Part shown: piece by piece, positions 1-7,018 of the stretch
How the letters are laid out: each line of letters opens with the position of its first letter
Position numbering within the stretch: the stretch's first letter is position 1
DNA from: Lentisphaerota bacterium
GTDB taxonomy: Bacteria > Verrucomicrobiota > Kiritimatiellia > UBA8416 > JAFGIZ01
Reading direction: 5' to 3'
NCBI GenBank assembly: GCA_016929365.1
Contig: JAFGIZ010000080.1
Location: forward strand, 1 to 20,776
DNA length: 20,776 bases
Notes under the pieces: model-generated
The model's input: the letters and a program-made list of their open reading frames with translations, nothing else
Told to the model about the DNA's origin: nothing
Database searches by the model: none
Program-made: the position numbers and the translations under genes

Positions 1-165
1 GGCAAGGTCGTCGACGGCCGCGATACCCTCGCGGCGCTGGAAGCGTGCGGCTCGCGGACGGGCCGGACCACGGAGAGCCTGATCCTCGAAAAGGCAACCG
101 TGACGGTTACGCCGGCCGGCGGCGGCGCTGAATCAGAAGCTGCAGAATCGCCAGAAGCTGGCTGA
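1..165 (+). CDS. Peptidyl-prolyl cis-trans isomerase, cyclophilin type (C-terminal end only)
   Basis: The window opens inside this gene. The 54 visible residues begin GKVVDGRDTLAALEA, which matches the late cyclophilin motif (FGxVvxGxDvLdaIe), followed by a final strand and an Ala/Glu-rich tail ending at a TGA at 163-165. Cyclophilins catalyse cis-trans isomerisation of peptidyl-proline bonds. The catalytic Arg and most of the fold lie outside the window, so activity, location and any signal peptide cannot be judged. The gene converges with yidC and overlaps its 3' end by 59 nt, so the disordered tail is encoded opposite the YidC C-terminus. Identification rests on one motif and is moderately secure. 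Confidence 0.6.
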   Translation, partial: GKVVDGRDTLAALEACGSRTGRTTESLILEKATVTVTPAGGGAESEAAESPEAG

Positions 166-1858
166 CCGACCAGTACAGGACCAACCCGGACGCCATCGGG
201 TAGAAAATAAAGAGAAAGACGACCGGCATCAGCATCATCATCTTCTGCTGCTGCGGATCGCCTGCCGTCGGCGTCAGGCGCTGCTGCCAGATCATCGTCG
301 CGGTCATGAAGAGCGGCAGGATGTTGAGCGGAATGGGCAGCATGTCGGCAAACAGCCGCTCCGGTTCGCTCAGGTCGCGAATCCAGAGAAACTCGGCAAA
401 GCGCAATTCGATCGCGCTGCGCAGCACCGTGAACAACGCGATAAACACGGGGATCTGGACCAGGATCGGCAGGCATCCCGCCATGGGATTGACCTTGTTC
501 GCCTTGTAGAGCGCCATGATCTCCTGGTTCATTTTCTGGGGCTTGTCCTTGTACTTCTTCCGGATATCCTGCACCTGCGGCTGAATGGCCTGCATCTTCT
601 TCATGCTCTCGGTGCTCTTGTGGGTCACCGGCCAGAAAACCGCCCGCACGATCACGGTCAGAATGATAATCGCCATCCCGTAGTTGGGCAGGATGCCGTG
701 AATCGCATTGAGCAGCCACAGCAGCTTCTTGCAAAGCCACTTCAGCCAGCCGAACTGCATGACCTCGCCCTGGTGGTTGCCCAGGTGCTTGAGCCGTGAG
801 TATTTTTTCGGGCCGACGTAATAGCGCATCGTACGCGTGAAGGACTCCCCCGGCTTGAGCACGCGTTCGCCGAACCGGAGGGTGGCCGACACCCGGTCGA
901 CTTCGAAGCCGGGCGTCTCCGGATTCCGCCCCGCCCACAGCTCCACGTCGGCGGCTTCCCGTTCCGGCGCCAGGATCTGCACAAAGAACTTGTTCTTGAC
1001 CGCGGCCCAGTCGGTCGGCTGTTCCGCGCGGCGCCGTATCGACTCGGGTACGGCGGCCAGGTTCTGGCGCGCCAGGCAGGACAAAGGCCCCGTCTTGTAG
1101 CCGAACAGGCCGGGCAATTCCTTGCCCCAGAAACGGACGCCCTCGCCCCCCACCGCGGGCAGTGTGTCGATACCCAGGTACGACAGGCCGCGGGTCCTGG
1201 CATTCGAGCGGATCATTTCCATGGCCCCGACCCGGACCCCGTGTGCCGGCAGCGCCAGCGGCGCGTGGCCGTCGTTCACGAAGGTGTCCGACACGTCCAG
1301 CACGTATCCGTCCGCGGCCCGCACCTGCCGCTCGAAATGCAGCCCGTAATCCGTGCGGCGCACGACCCGGACGGCACCCGTGCCGGTCTGCGTTATCTCG
1401 AAAGCGGCGTTCGTGCCCAGGCCCGGCACGTCGGACAGCGAGAGCGCCGGCAGACCGTCGAAATCGAGCTCAACCGGCCCGCTGTCTTCATCCAGGGCGG
1501 CCCGGTAACGGCTCAGTTGCGCGCGCACAATACCGCCGCCCCAGGAACTGAGCGTGACCCGGGCCTGTGCATTGCTGAGCGTAACGCGGGTTTCCGGGGT
1601 TTCCGGCCGCGCGGCGGCGTCCGCTTCCGGCCGCGCGGTCTCCGTGACCGCCGTCCGCACCGCGTTGGTGCGCTCCGGCATCAACGCCGTCTCATCCGGA
1701 AGCCCCGCCGCGCGTTCCACGGCGCCGGTTGCCGCCGCGGAGGGCGCCCCCCCGGGCGGCCCGGCCTGCCGCGGCGGCGCCTGGCGGGCCTGGAACACGC
1801 TCCATGCAATCAGCGCGGCGAACAACAGCCCGACGATGATCCAATCCTGCTTGCTCAT
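107..1858 (-). CDS. yidC: Membrane protein insertase YidC
   Basis: YidC inserts proteins into the inner membrane, alone or with SecYEG. The 583-residue product has the Gram-negative layout. An N-terminal anchor (about 6-23) is followed by a Pro/Ala-rich linker and a large periplasmic P1 domain to about residue 370. The conserved 60KD_IMP core follows, with transmembrane stretches near 394-411, 457-476, 505-523 and 545-575. The core's buried Arg is in the segment TVIVRAVFWP (about 406). A Lys-rich cytoplasmic loop with the ESMKKMQAIQP signature comes next. The C-terminus is short and basic (RRRRPA). The ATG is preceded by AGGA at 7 nt spacing and lies 9 nt after the yidD stop. It is the last gene of the rpmH operon, and its end overlaps the convergent cyclophilin gene. 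Confidence 0.97.
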   Translation of the reverse strand: MSKQDWIIVGLLFAALIAWSVFQARQAPPRQAGPPGGAPSAAATGAVERAAGLPDETALMPERTNAVRTAVTETARPEADAAARPETPETRVTLSNAQARVTLSSWGGGIVRAQLSRYRAALDEDSGPVELDFDGLPALSLSDVPGLGTNAAFEITQTGTGAVRVVRRTDYGLHFERQVRAADGYVLDVSDTFVNDGHAPLALPAHGVRVGAMEMIRSNARTRGLSYLGIDTLPAVGGEGVRFWGKELPGLFGYKTGPLSCLARQNLAAVPESIRRRAEQPTDWAAVKNKFFVQILAPEREAADVELWAGRNPETPGFEVDRVSATLRFGERVLKPGESFTRTMRYYVGPKKYSRLKHLGNHQGEVMQFGWLKWLCKKLLWLLNAIHGILPNYGMAIIILTVIVRAVFWPVTHKSTESMKKMQAIQPQVQDIRKKYKDKPQKMNQEIMALYKANKVNPMAGCLPILVQIPVFIALFTVLRSAIELRFAEFLWIRDLSEPERLFADMLPIPLNILPLFMTATMIWQQRLTPTAGDPQQQKMMMLMPVVFLFIFYPMASGLVLYWSVSQLLAILQLLIQRRRRPA

Positions 1859-1867
1859 GCCGCGTTC

Positions 1868-2122
1868 CTACGCTTCCGCCCCGCACGTCCCGCGCCCCGG
1901 AGGCGGCGCCGCTTCCGGCACCGGATCGTATCCGCCGGGATGCCAGGGATGACATTTGCCCAGCCGCAGCACGCCCAGCCCGACGCCGTGCAGCACGCCG
2001 TGCGTCCGCAAGGCCTCGATCCAATATTGCGAACAGGTAGGCGTGAACCGGCAGCAGGGGCCCAGCCAGGGCGACAGGACCAGCCGGTAGGCCCGGATGA
2101 TTCCGATCAACAGCATCTTCAT
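1868..2122 (-). CDS. yidD: YidD family membrane insertion efficiency factor
   Basis: This 84-residue protein carries the family signature almost intact: an amphipathic N-terminal helix (MKMLLIGIIRAYRLVLSP), the Cys-rich centre CCRFTPTCSQYWIEAL (residues 23-38), and KCHPWHPGGYDPVP near the end. YidD is a small peripheral inner-membrane protein thought to assist YidC-dependent insertion. I chose the ATG at 2122 because it overlaps the rnpA stop codon (ATGA) and has GGGAG 5 nt upstream; a second ATG two codons later is possible. A longer reading from 2233 adds residues unlike the family. It sits between rnpA and yidC, its usual place, and is probably translationally coupled to rnpA. Confidence 0.95.
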   Translation of the reverse strand: MKMLLIGIIRAYRLVLSPWLGPCCRFTPTCSQYWIEALRTHGVLHGVGLGVLRLGKCHPWHPGGYDPVPEAAPPPGRGTCGAEA

Positions 2123-2541
2123 CGTTTCTCCCGTGTCCGCCCGCGCCCCGCCGCCAGCCGCACCAGCTCTTCCTCCACGGCCTGGCGTTTGACATCCAGG
2201 ATCGGACGGCGCGCAATCAAAATCATGTCCCACCGCCCCGTCATGCCGCCGCGCTGCAGGCGGTATGCCTCGCGCAACAGCCGCCGCGCCCGCGCGCGGT
2301 CCACCGCGCGCCGGAACGTGCGCTTGCCCGCGACGAACGCCGCACGCGATTCGTCCGCCTCGCCGGCCCGCCGGACCAGCACCAGGTACCGTCCGGCCCG
2401 ACGCCGGCCGCGCTCGAACACGAGGCGAAAGTCGGCCGGCCGCGATAGCCGCCGGCGGCGGCCGAGACGGCGGTCGGCTTCCTCATCCGCTGAGCTTGGC
2501 GCGCCCTTTGCGGCGCCGCCGCGATATGACTTTTCTTCCAT
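2119..2541 (-). CDS. rnpA: Ribonuclease P protein component
   Basis: RnpA binds the catalytic RNase P RNA and aids 5' maturation of tRNAs. The 140-residue product has the family elements in order: RLSRPADFRLVFERGRR (31-47), a central strand LVLVRR, and the RNR signature RRAVDRARARRLLREAYR (77-94). Residues 1-28 are an extra, polar, Arg-rich N-terminal extension. The reading frame has no ATG, GTG or TTG between the start at 2541 and the conserved domain, and no earlier start before an in-frame stop overlapping the rpmH ATG. The gene must therefore start inside rpmH, in another frame, sharing 59 nt. No clear Shine-Dalgarno sequence precedes it, so it may depend on rpmH translation. Confidence 0.93.
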   Translation of the reverse strand: MEEKSYRGGAAKGAPSSADEEADRRLGRRRRLSRPADFRLVFERGRRRAGRYLVLVRRAGEADESRAAFVAGKRTFRRAVDRARARRLLREAYRLQRGGMTGRWDMILIARRPILDVKRQAVEEELVRLAAGRGRTREKR

Positions 2542-2617
2542 CGGCCGAAGCCATGCGCGCCCGGAAGCCCGTCTTATTCTTTCGCTTCCGATTGGAAGGC
2601 TGGTATGTCCGTTTCAT
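2483..2617 (-). CDS. rpmH: 50S ribosomal protein L34
   Basis: This short gene encodes 44 residues that begin MKRTYQPSNRKRKNKTGF and end GRAKLSG, a textbook bacterial L34, including the RMASADGRKVISRRRRKGR core. L34 is a small basic protein of the large ribosomal subunit. The ATG at 2617 has GAGGA about 4 nt upstream and lies 13 nt after the stop of the methyltransferase gene. The last 59 nt of the gene also encode the start of rnpA in another frame. An rpmH-rnpA junction is nearly universal in bacteria, which supports both calls. No separate rpmH promoter is obvious, so it probably depends on the promoter near 3543-3570. Confidence 0.97.
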   Translation of the reverse strand: MKRTYQPSNRKRKNKTGFRARMASADGRKVISRRRRKGRAKLSG

Positions 2618-2630
2618 GGTTCCTCGTTCC

Positions 2631-3467
2631 TTAATCCGCCGCGCGGCTCAGTACCGCTTCCGAAATGGACCGCCCGTCCACCAGGACCGGCGCCGCCCGC
2701 GAACGCCAGCCCCGCCGTTTGGCAACCGCCACCAGCCGGTGGCCGCGGGTCGTCAACAACAGGAGATCGAGTTGGTATGCCAGCCGGTACAGCGGCCCCG
2801 CTACCGCGTAAATCCGCGACGTACGCGCCGCGGCATCGCCCCCCTCCAGACGGCGCCGCCGCAACGCGGCCCGCACGAAGGCGTCCACCAGCTCCACGAA
2901 AAAACGCGAATAGGAATGCATGCTCTGTACGTTAAACCCGTTTTTCAAAATGTTGAACAACATCGACTCCGTGTAGCCCGGCCGCGTACGCCCCAGGGCC
3001 TCGTCCGACAACCCCAGCATCAGGCGCAAGGGCGACAGCACCGTCCACGACTTGATCCGCGCCGTGTGAATCACGAGCCGCCCGTCCGGCTTCAGCAACC
3101 GGTGGCAGCTTTCCACAAACGCCGCATCCGGCTGAATCCGCTCAAGATAGTCAAACAGCACCACGGTTTCAAAAACTTTCTTTTTGAAGGGCAAGGCGGG
3201 ATCCTGCATCACCAGCGCATCCTCGCCGGTCGCCTCCCTGACGCTCGCCGCCGCCGCCGGGCCGGTCACCACCGTCTGCCAGTGGCCGCCGTGCCGGCGC
3301 AGGTAGTAGCTGATCATGCCGTCGTCCGCCCCGACCTCCAGGCAGTGCTGCCCCTCGGTCGAGCCCAGCACGCGCAGCACCTCGTGCAGCTTCAGCTGCA
3401 ACGGAAGCGATTTCCTGAACCGGTAGCGCTGATGTTCCGCCCCCGCGGGTAATTCGTGATCCGTCAT
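2631..3467 (-). CDS. Class I SAM-dependent methyltransferase of unknown substrate
   Basis: This 278-residue protein has a Rossmann-type SAM-binding fold. Motif I is CLEVGADDG (42-50), an acidic ALVMQD segment follows, then VVLFDYLERI in the motif IV region, and LLKPDGRLVIHTAR in the post-motif typical of Methyltransf_11 enzymes. The C-terminal third is Arg-rich and holds a Tyr-, Leu-rich helix (LYRLAYQLDLLLL) that might touch the membrane. No residue identifies the substrate. It is the first gene of the operon leading to rpmH, rnpA, yidD and yidC, behind an extended -10 promoter and with GGGAAGAG before its ATG. Its place suggests shared expression with translation and membrane-insertion genes, but a methylation target such as a ribosomal protein, RNA or lipid is only a guess. 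Confidence 0.8.
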   Translation of the reverse strand: MTDHELPAGAEHQRYRFRKSLPLQLKLHEVLRVLGSTEGQHCLEVGADDGMISYYLRRHGGHWQTVVTGPAAAASVREATGEDALVMQDPALPFKKKVFETVVLFDYLERIQPDAAFVESCHRLLKPDGRLVIHTARIKSWTVLSPLRLMLGLSDEALGRTRPGYTESMLFNILKNGFNVQSMHSYSRFFVELVDAFVRAALRRRRLEGGDAAARTSRIYAVAGPLYRLAYQLDLLLLTTRGHRLVAVAKRRGWRSRAAPVLVDGRSISEAVLSRAAD

Positions 3468-3542
3468 GACCGAGCTCTTCCCGCCCTCGTGCCGCCCCGG
3501 CTTGCCGGAGCCCTGTTCCCGTACTCAAAAATGTCGCGCCGG

Positions 3543-3570
3543 ATTATAGCACCTCGCCCACCCCGGTCCA
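3543..3570 (-). promoter_or_regulatory. Extended -10 sigma-70 type promoter for the methyltransferase-rpmH-rnpA-yidD-yidC operon
   Basis: On the minus strand the sequence reads TGGACC, a 16-nt spacer ending in TGC, then a perfect TATAAT (3543-3548). The TGn before the hexamer makes it an extended -10 element, which can make up for the weaker -35. The expected start near 3535 gives a leader of about 68 nt before the methyltransferase ATG. It is the best match to the housekeeping consensus in the window, fitting for a ribosomal operon. Confidence 0.65.
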
Positions 3571-3710
3571 TCCTTTTCCCCGCCCGGCGGTCCCGCCGGC
3601 AGGGTCTTGCCTCAGCGTGGCCCGGATTCCGGAAAGCCGGCCTTCGCGCCGGCCGCGCCGCCGGAAAGTCGGGGCTTTTCCGGACCGCGCCGTTTTGTTA
3701 CGTTGAGACC

Positions 3711-4994
3711 ATGCAATCGAAAGTCGCCGTTCTGCGCACGACCCCCGCCACGGTGTTGCGCGATTATCACCGCCTGCTGAACCTGGCCGGCTACCGGGAC
3801 GTGCTGCCGCAGGACCGGGAAACCGCCCTTAAAATCAACATCAGCTGGCACTTCTTCTTTCCCGCCGCCTCCACCACGCCCTGGCAGCTCGACGGCGTAA
3901 TCCGGGCCATGAAGCGCGACGGCTATGCGCCGGACCGGATCCATGCCTGCCACAACCGCACCGTGGTTATCGACGCGCACCTGGGCGAACGGGAGAACAA
4001 ACAGGTCAACGTCACCGACGCCCACGGCCTCCGGAACGTGCATCTCTACGAGAACGAGGCGGCATGGATCCATATCCGGGACGCCGTGGGCGATCTGGCG
4101 GACCGCTTTCTCGTCCTCAACGACGTCTACCCCGACGGCTTCATGATCCCGAAGGAATTTCTCGGCTCCAATATCATCCACCTGCCGACCGTCAAGACCC
4201 ATGTCTTCACCACCACCACGGGCGCCATGAAAAACGCCTTCGGCGGACTGCTCAACGAACACCGCCACTGGACGCACCCCGTGATCCACGAAACGCTGGT
4301 GGATCTCCTGAGAATTCAGCAAAAGATCCACAGCGGCGTTTTTGCCGTCATGGACGGCACTTTCGCCGGAGACGGGCCCGGCCCGCGCTGCATGCTGCCC
4401 CACGTCAAAAACATCATTCTCGCCTCCGCCGACCCGGTCGCCATCGACGCCGTGGCGGCCCGGCTCATGGGCTTCGATCCCTTGCGCGACATCCGGTTCA
4501 TCCGCCTGGCCCACGAACAGGGGCTCGGCTGCGGCGACCCCCGCGATATCAAGATCGTCGGCGACACCGAGGCGGCCGCGGAAAACTGGCGCTTCGCCGG
4601 CCCATTCCGCGATATGACCTTTGCCAGCCGCATGCAGCACAAGATCTACTGGGGTCCGCTGAAAAAACCCCTGGAATGGTCGCTCAAGACGATTCTGGCC
4701 CCGTGGTCGTACGTCGCCAGCGTGCTCTACCACGACGCCTTCTGGTATCCCACGCACCAGGAACGCGTGCACGCGATCCTGCACAGCGAGTGGGGCCGGC
4801 TCTTCCGGAACTGGGACGCCGTGGCGCTGCCGCCGGACGATCTTGCCGCTGCGGGATTCGCGGACGTCGGCCCCGATCCGGCCGAACTGAAAAAGGACAG
4901 CGCCCGGCTTCTTAAAACCGCGTTGCGCCTGGTGGGCACCTCCATTGCCCAGGCGCCCGAATTCGACGCACGCAGACGCCGCCACGGGCGGTAA
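3711..4994 (+). CDS. DUF362 domain-containing protein
   Basis: The 427-residue product carries the DUF362 signature IIHLPTVKTHVFTTTTGAMKNAFGGL (split here as residues 155-180), followed by MDGTFAGDGPGP and the segment ILASADPVAIDAVAARLMG typical of the domain's second half. DUF362 proteins are often fused to or encoded near ferredoxin domains, but this one has no CxxCxxC cluster. Its biochemical role is unknown. A C-terminal part (about 300-427) with aromatic-rich helices has no match I recognise. I chose the ATG at 3711; a longer reading from 3456 adds low-complexity Arg-rich sequence. There is no Shine-Dalgarno sequence, and TACGTT lies 6 nt upstream, so the mRNA may be leaderless. The gene is divergent from the rpmH operon and ends 9 nt from the convergent SHD1 gene. 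Confidence 0.85.
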   Translation: MQSKVAVLRTTPATVLRDYHRLLNLAGYRDVLPQDRETALKINISWHFFFPAASTTPWQLDGVIRAMKRDGYAPDRIHACHNRTVVIDAHLGERENKQVNVTDAHGLRNVHLYENEAAWIHIRDAVGDLADRFLVLNDVYPDGFMIPKEFLGSNIIHLPTVKTHVFTTTTGAMKNAFGGLLNEHRHWTHPVIHETLVDLLRIQQKIHSGVFAVMDGTFAGDGPGPRCMLPHVKNIILASADPVAIDAVAARLMGFDPLRDIRFIRLAHEQGLGCGDPRDIKIVGDTEAAAENWRFAGPFRDMTFASRMQHKIYWGPLKKPLEWSLKTILAPWSYVASVLYHDAFWYPTHQERVHAILHSEWGRLFRNWDAVALPPDDLAAAGFADVGPDPAELKKDSARLLKTALRLVGTSIAQAPEFDARRRRHGR

Positions 4995-5003
4995 CCCGGA
5001 ACG

Positions 5004-6104
5004 CTACTCGATTTTCAGCACCATGCGCTGGCTGCTGGCGTGGGAATCGGGCTCTCTTTTGTACAAGCCCACGAAAAATCCCTGCCAGGGCGCGTTGCCC
5101 CGGTACACCCACGGGCGGATGGGCGCGTCGTCCGTGGACTGGGCGTAGATCCGGATATGCCGTTCGCCGAAAAGCGGCCCCATGATTTCGACCTCCTTGG
5201 CATTGATGTTCATCTCGCCCTCGGTCATGTACTTCGAATAGGGATAGCGCTCGAGCCCGCCGTCCACCGGCTTCACCTCCACCCGGTAGTCCTTCAGGAG
5301 CTCCCGCTGTTCCGACATCGGCATCTGGTCGGGAATGTTGTGCGATTTCGGGATCCAGACCCCCGTCCGGAAACGGGTGTAATCGCGCAGGCCCTCCGGA
5401 TCGTGAACCCACCCGTACGACGAAATGCGGTCGTCGTCGAAATCGAAGCGCAGCGTAAATTCCACGTTATCGCGCAACAAACCCGTAAATTCCATCTCGT
5501 CGGGCTGCATCACGGGAGCCGGCGGATCGTCGAACCGGATGACGCGGCGCGCGGTGTGTTGCGGCGGGGTCCGGCTCGTATCTATAAAATAACACCAGAG
5601 GCCATAGCGCAGCCGCTTCCCGGTGCGCTCGTTGTCCGTCTTGGGATACACGTAAAGGTATCCCGTCCGGCTCAGCACGGCGTCAAAATTCTTGTGCACG
5701 TAGACGGCGTGCTGCCCCTTCCACGGGCCGTCGGCAAACACCGGGAGATGGTTGGGTTTATCCGGCGGCAACACCGCGCCGGTGCCCTCCCCCGCGGCGG
5801 CGTGACCGTCGATCCACTCCTGGTCCGCCCGGCTCAGCATGCTCTTGCGGATTTTCGCCAGTTTGCCGTCCTTGCCCTGGAGCGTTACATAACCGTACTT
5901 TTCCTGAACGAACTCCGCCTCGATCTTTGCCCCCGTCACGCTTTCCCATTCGCGAAATCCGTCTCCGCCCCCGCCGTCCGTATCCGCCGCTTCGGCCGCT
6001 TCTTCTTCGAGCTCCGCTTCGGCTGCCGCGTCCTGAGCCGGGGCGGCGTGACCCGCCAGAATCAGGGTTGCCAGAATGCCGATGCTGTATCTCGCCAATT
6101 TCAT
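5004..6104 (-). CDS. Secreted SHD1-domain protein of unknown function
   Basis: The 366-residue product begins with a signal peptide (MKLARYSIGILATLILAGHA, likely cleaved after APA at residue 23). A Glu/Ala then Gly-rich linker follows (25-49). A domain at about 50-100 (FREWESVTGAKIEAEF ... KIRKSMLSRADQEWI) resembles SHD1, common in secreted PVC proteins. The remaining 265 residues are rich in aromatic and charged residues and look like a beta-rich folded domain I cannot name. No catalytic motif is evident. I chose the ATG at 6104 because it starts the signal peptide and sits 6 nt after a CATACT box paired with TTGACA; the longer reading adds six residues. The gene follows tauE with 50 nt between them but appears to have its own promoter. 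Confidence 0.75.
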   Translation of the reverse strand: MKLARYSIGILATLILAGHAAPAQDAAAEAELEEEAAEAADTDGGGGDGFREWESVTGAKIEAEFVQEKYGYVTLQGKDGKLAKIRKSMLSRADQEWIDGHAAAGEGTGAVLPPDKPNHLPVFADGPWKGQHAVYVHKNFDAVLSRTGYLYVYPKTDNERTGKRLRYGLWCYFIDTSRTPPQHTARRVIRFDDPPAPVMQPDEMEFTGLLRDNVEFTLRFDFDDDRISSYGWVHDPEGLRDYTRFRTGVWIPKSHNIPDQMPMSEQRELLKDYRVEVKPVDGGLERYPYSKYMTEGEMNINAKEVEIMGPLFGERHIRIYAQSTDDAPIRPWVYRGNAPWQGFFVGLYKREPDSHASSQRMVLKIE

Positions 6105-6110
6105 ACATTC

Positions 6111-6138
6111 AGTATGGCACACCCTATTGCGATGTCAA
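6111..6138 (-). promoter_or_regulatory. Promoter of the SHD1-protein gene, predicted to give a leaderless mRNA
   Basis: On the minus strand TTGACA (6133-6138), 16 nt of spacer and CATACT (6111-6116) end just 6 nt before the ATG at 6104. With a usual 6-7 nt step from -10 to start site, transcription would begin at or next to the A of ATG. No ribosome-binding sequence is present, which agrees with this. Confidence 0.55.
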
Positions 6139-6154
6139 GATCCGGCCCCGGCGG

Positions 6155-6922
6155 TCACCCCAACCCGCCCAGGGCCATCAGCAGGTTCATCAGGCCCGCC
6201 AGGCCGATGAGAACGTACACGATACGGGAGAAAGTCAGCGCCGAGGTCTTGTGAGAGAGATAATGGCCGCAGGCCGTGAACCCGGCCACCAGCGGCAGGC
6301 TGACCAGCACGGCCGCGGCCATGGCCCCGGAGACGGGCCGAGCCCCCGCCTGCACGACGACCAGCCGCGCGAGGACGCTGACAATAAAGAGGGCCTGTGC
6401 CGTTCCCTTGGCGCGCCGTGCGTCCGGCTCGCGCGAATACAGGTAAATCACCAGCGGCGGACCGCCCGACGAGATCGCACCGGAAATCAGGCCGCTGACC
6501 AGCCCCACAACCGGCGCCAGCAGGGCGGGCAGCGGGTTGCGGAAATGCGGCCGCACAAGACCCAGGAGACTGAACGCCATCAGGATCAGGCCGAACACCG
6601 CCCGAAAGACCGGCATGGAGCCGGCGTGCAGAATGAAACGGTACCCGAACGGCAGCCCCAGAATCATGCCCGGCGAGAGCATCCAGACCAGCTTCCAGTC
6701 GATGCTTCCCGGCTCGCGCCGCGTCAGCAGGCCCAGCACGATACACACCGCCAGCACCTGCATGGTGACCATCACCGAGGCTCGCTCGAGATCCGGCCAG
6801 AAAAAAGCCAGCGCCGCCATGGCCACGACCCCGTAGCCAAAGCCGCTGAAGCCCTGCGTGAACGCCGCGCCGACTATCACGGCCAGGGCCAGGGTAATTT
6901 CAAAGGAACCGACTCCGTCCAT
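6155..6922 (-). CDS. TauE/SafE (TSUP) family permease
   Basis: The 255-residue protein is almost entirely hydrophobic, with about eight predicted membrane segments in two halves. Each half opens with a family-type glycine motif: GAAFTQGFSGFGYGVVAMAA (18-37) and GLVSGLISGAISSGGPPLVIYL (about 139-160). TSUP permeases move sulfite, sulfonates, sulfoacetate or other organic anions, and direction and substrate cannot be read from sequence. The only nearby sulfur-linked genes are those of the homocysteine operon about 1 kb away, so a role in sulfur-compound transport is possible but weakly supported. The ATG has no Shine-Dalgarno sequence and lies 9 nt from a CATGCT box. It is divergent from the agmatinase gene. 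Confidence 0.88.
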   Translation of the reverse strand: MDGVGSFEITLALAVIVGAAFTQGFSGFGYGVVAMAALAFFWPDLERASVMVTMQVLAVCIVLGLLTRREPGSIDWKLVWMLSPGMILGLPFGYRFILHAGSMPVFRAVFGLILMAFSLLGLVRPHFRNPLPALLAPVVGLVSGLISGAISSGGPPLVIYLYSREPDARRAKGTAQALFIVSVLARLVVVQAGARPVSGAMAAAVLVSLPLVAGFTACGHYLSHKTSALTFSRIVYVLIGLAGLMNLLMALGGLG

Positions 6923-6931
6923 AAGAGGTGG

Positions 6932-6959
6932 AGCATGGCGTATCGGGCGGACCTGTCAA
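6932..6959 (-). promoter_or_regulatory. Promoter of the TauE/SafE permease gene, predicted leaderless
   Basis: A perfect TTGACA (6954-6959, minus strand) is followed after 16 nt by CATGCT (6932-6937). The hexamer ends 9 nt before the ATG at 6922, leaving a leader of at most about 3 nt. The bases before the ATG are pyrimidine-rich (CCACCTCTT), so no ribosome-binding site exists there. Confidence 0.45.
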
Positions 6960-6981
6960 TATTTCTATATCCCGCCGGGGC

Positions 6982-7011
6982 TTGACGCCAACGCGGAAGC
7001 GGTGTCACTGT
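6982..7011 (+). promoter_or_regulatory. Promoter of the agmatinase-family gene, predicted leaderless
   Basis: TTGACG (6982-6987), 18 nt of spacer and CACTGT (7006-7011) stand 7 nt before the ATG at 7019. Only the two most important -10 bases (A at position 2, T at position 6) match. A similar TTGACA/CACTGT arrangement occurs before apgM at 10297-10327, which gives some support. Confidence 0.4.
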
Positions 7012-7018
7012 ACCGCTT

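Noticed and set aside
2241..2486. An open frame starting at the ATGA of the rpmH stop, which looks like a coupled gene
   Set aside because: Its translation is not RnpA or any known protein. The RnpA motifs are in a different frame of the same DNA.
3661..3683. A CCGGAAA/TTTCCGG hairpin upstream of the DUF362 gene
   Set aside because: It lies in a divergent promoter region where no transcript ends. It is followed by GC-rich DNA rather than a T-tract, so a terminator role is not supported.
6935..6985. A 16-codon open frame (MAYRADLSIFLYPAGA) with an AGAGGTGG site upstream, between tauE and the agmatinase gene
   Set aside because: Its start lies in the predicted -10 box of the divergent tauE promoter and no promoter leads to it on its own strand. 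The purine run is probably just the complement of the pyrimidine-rich tauE leader. Conservation would be needed to revive it.
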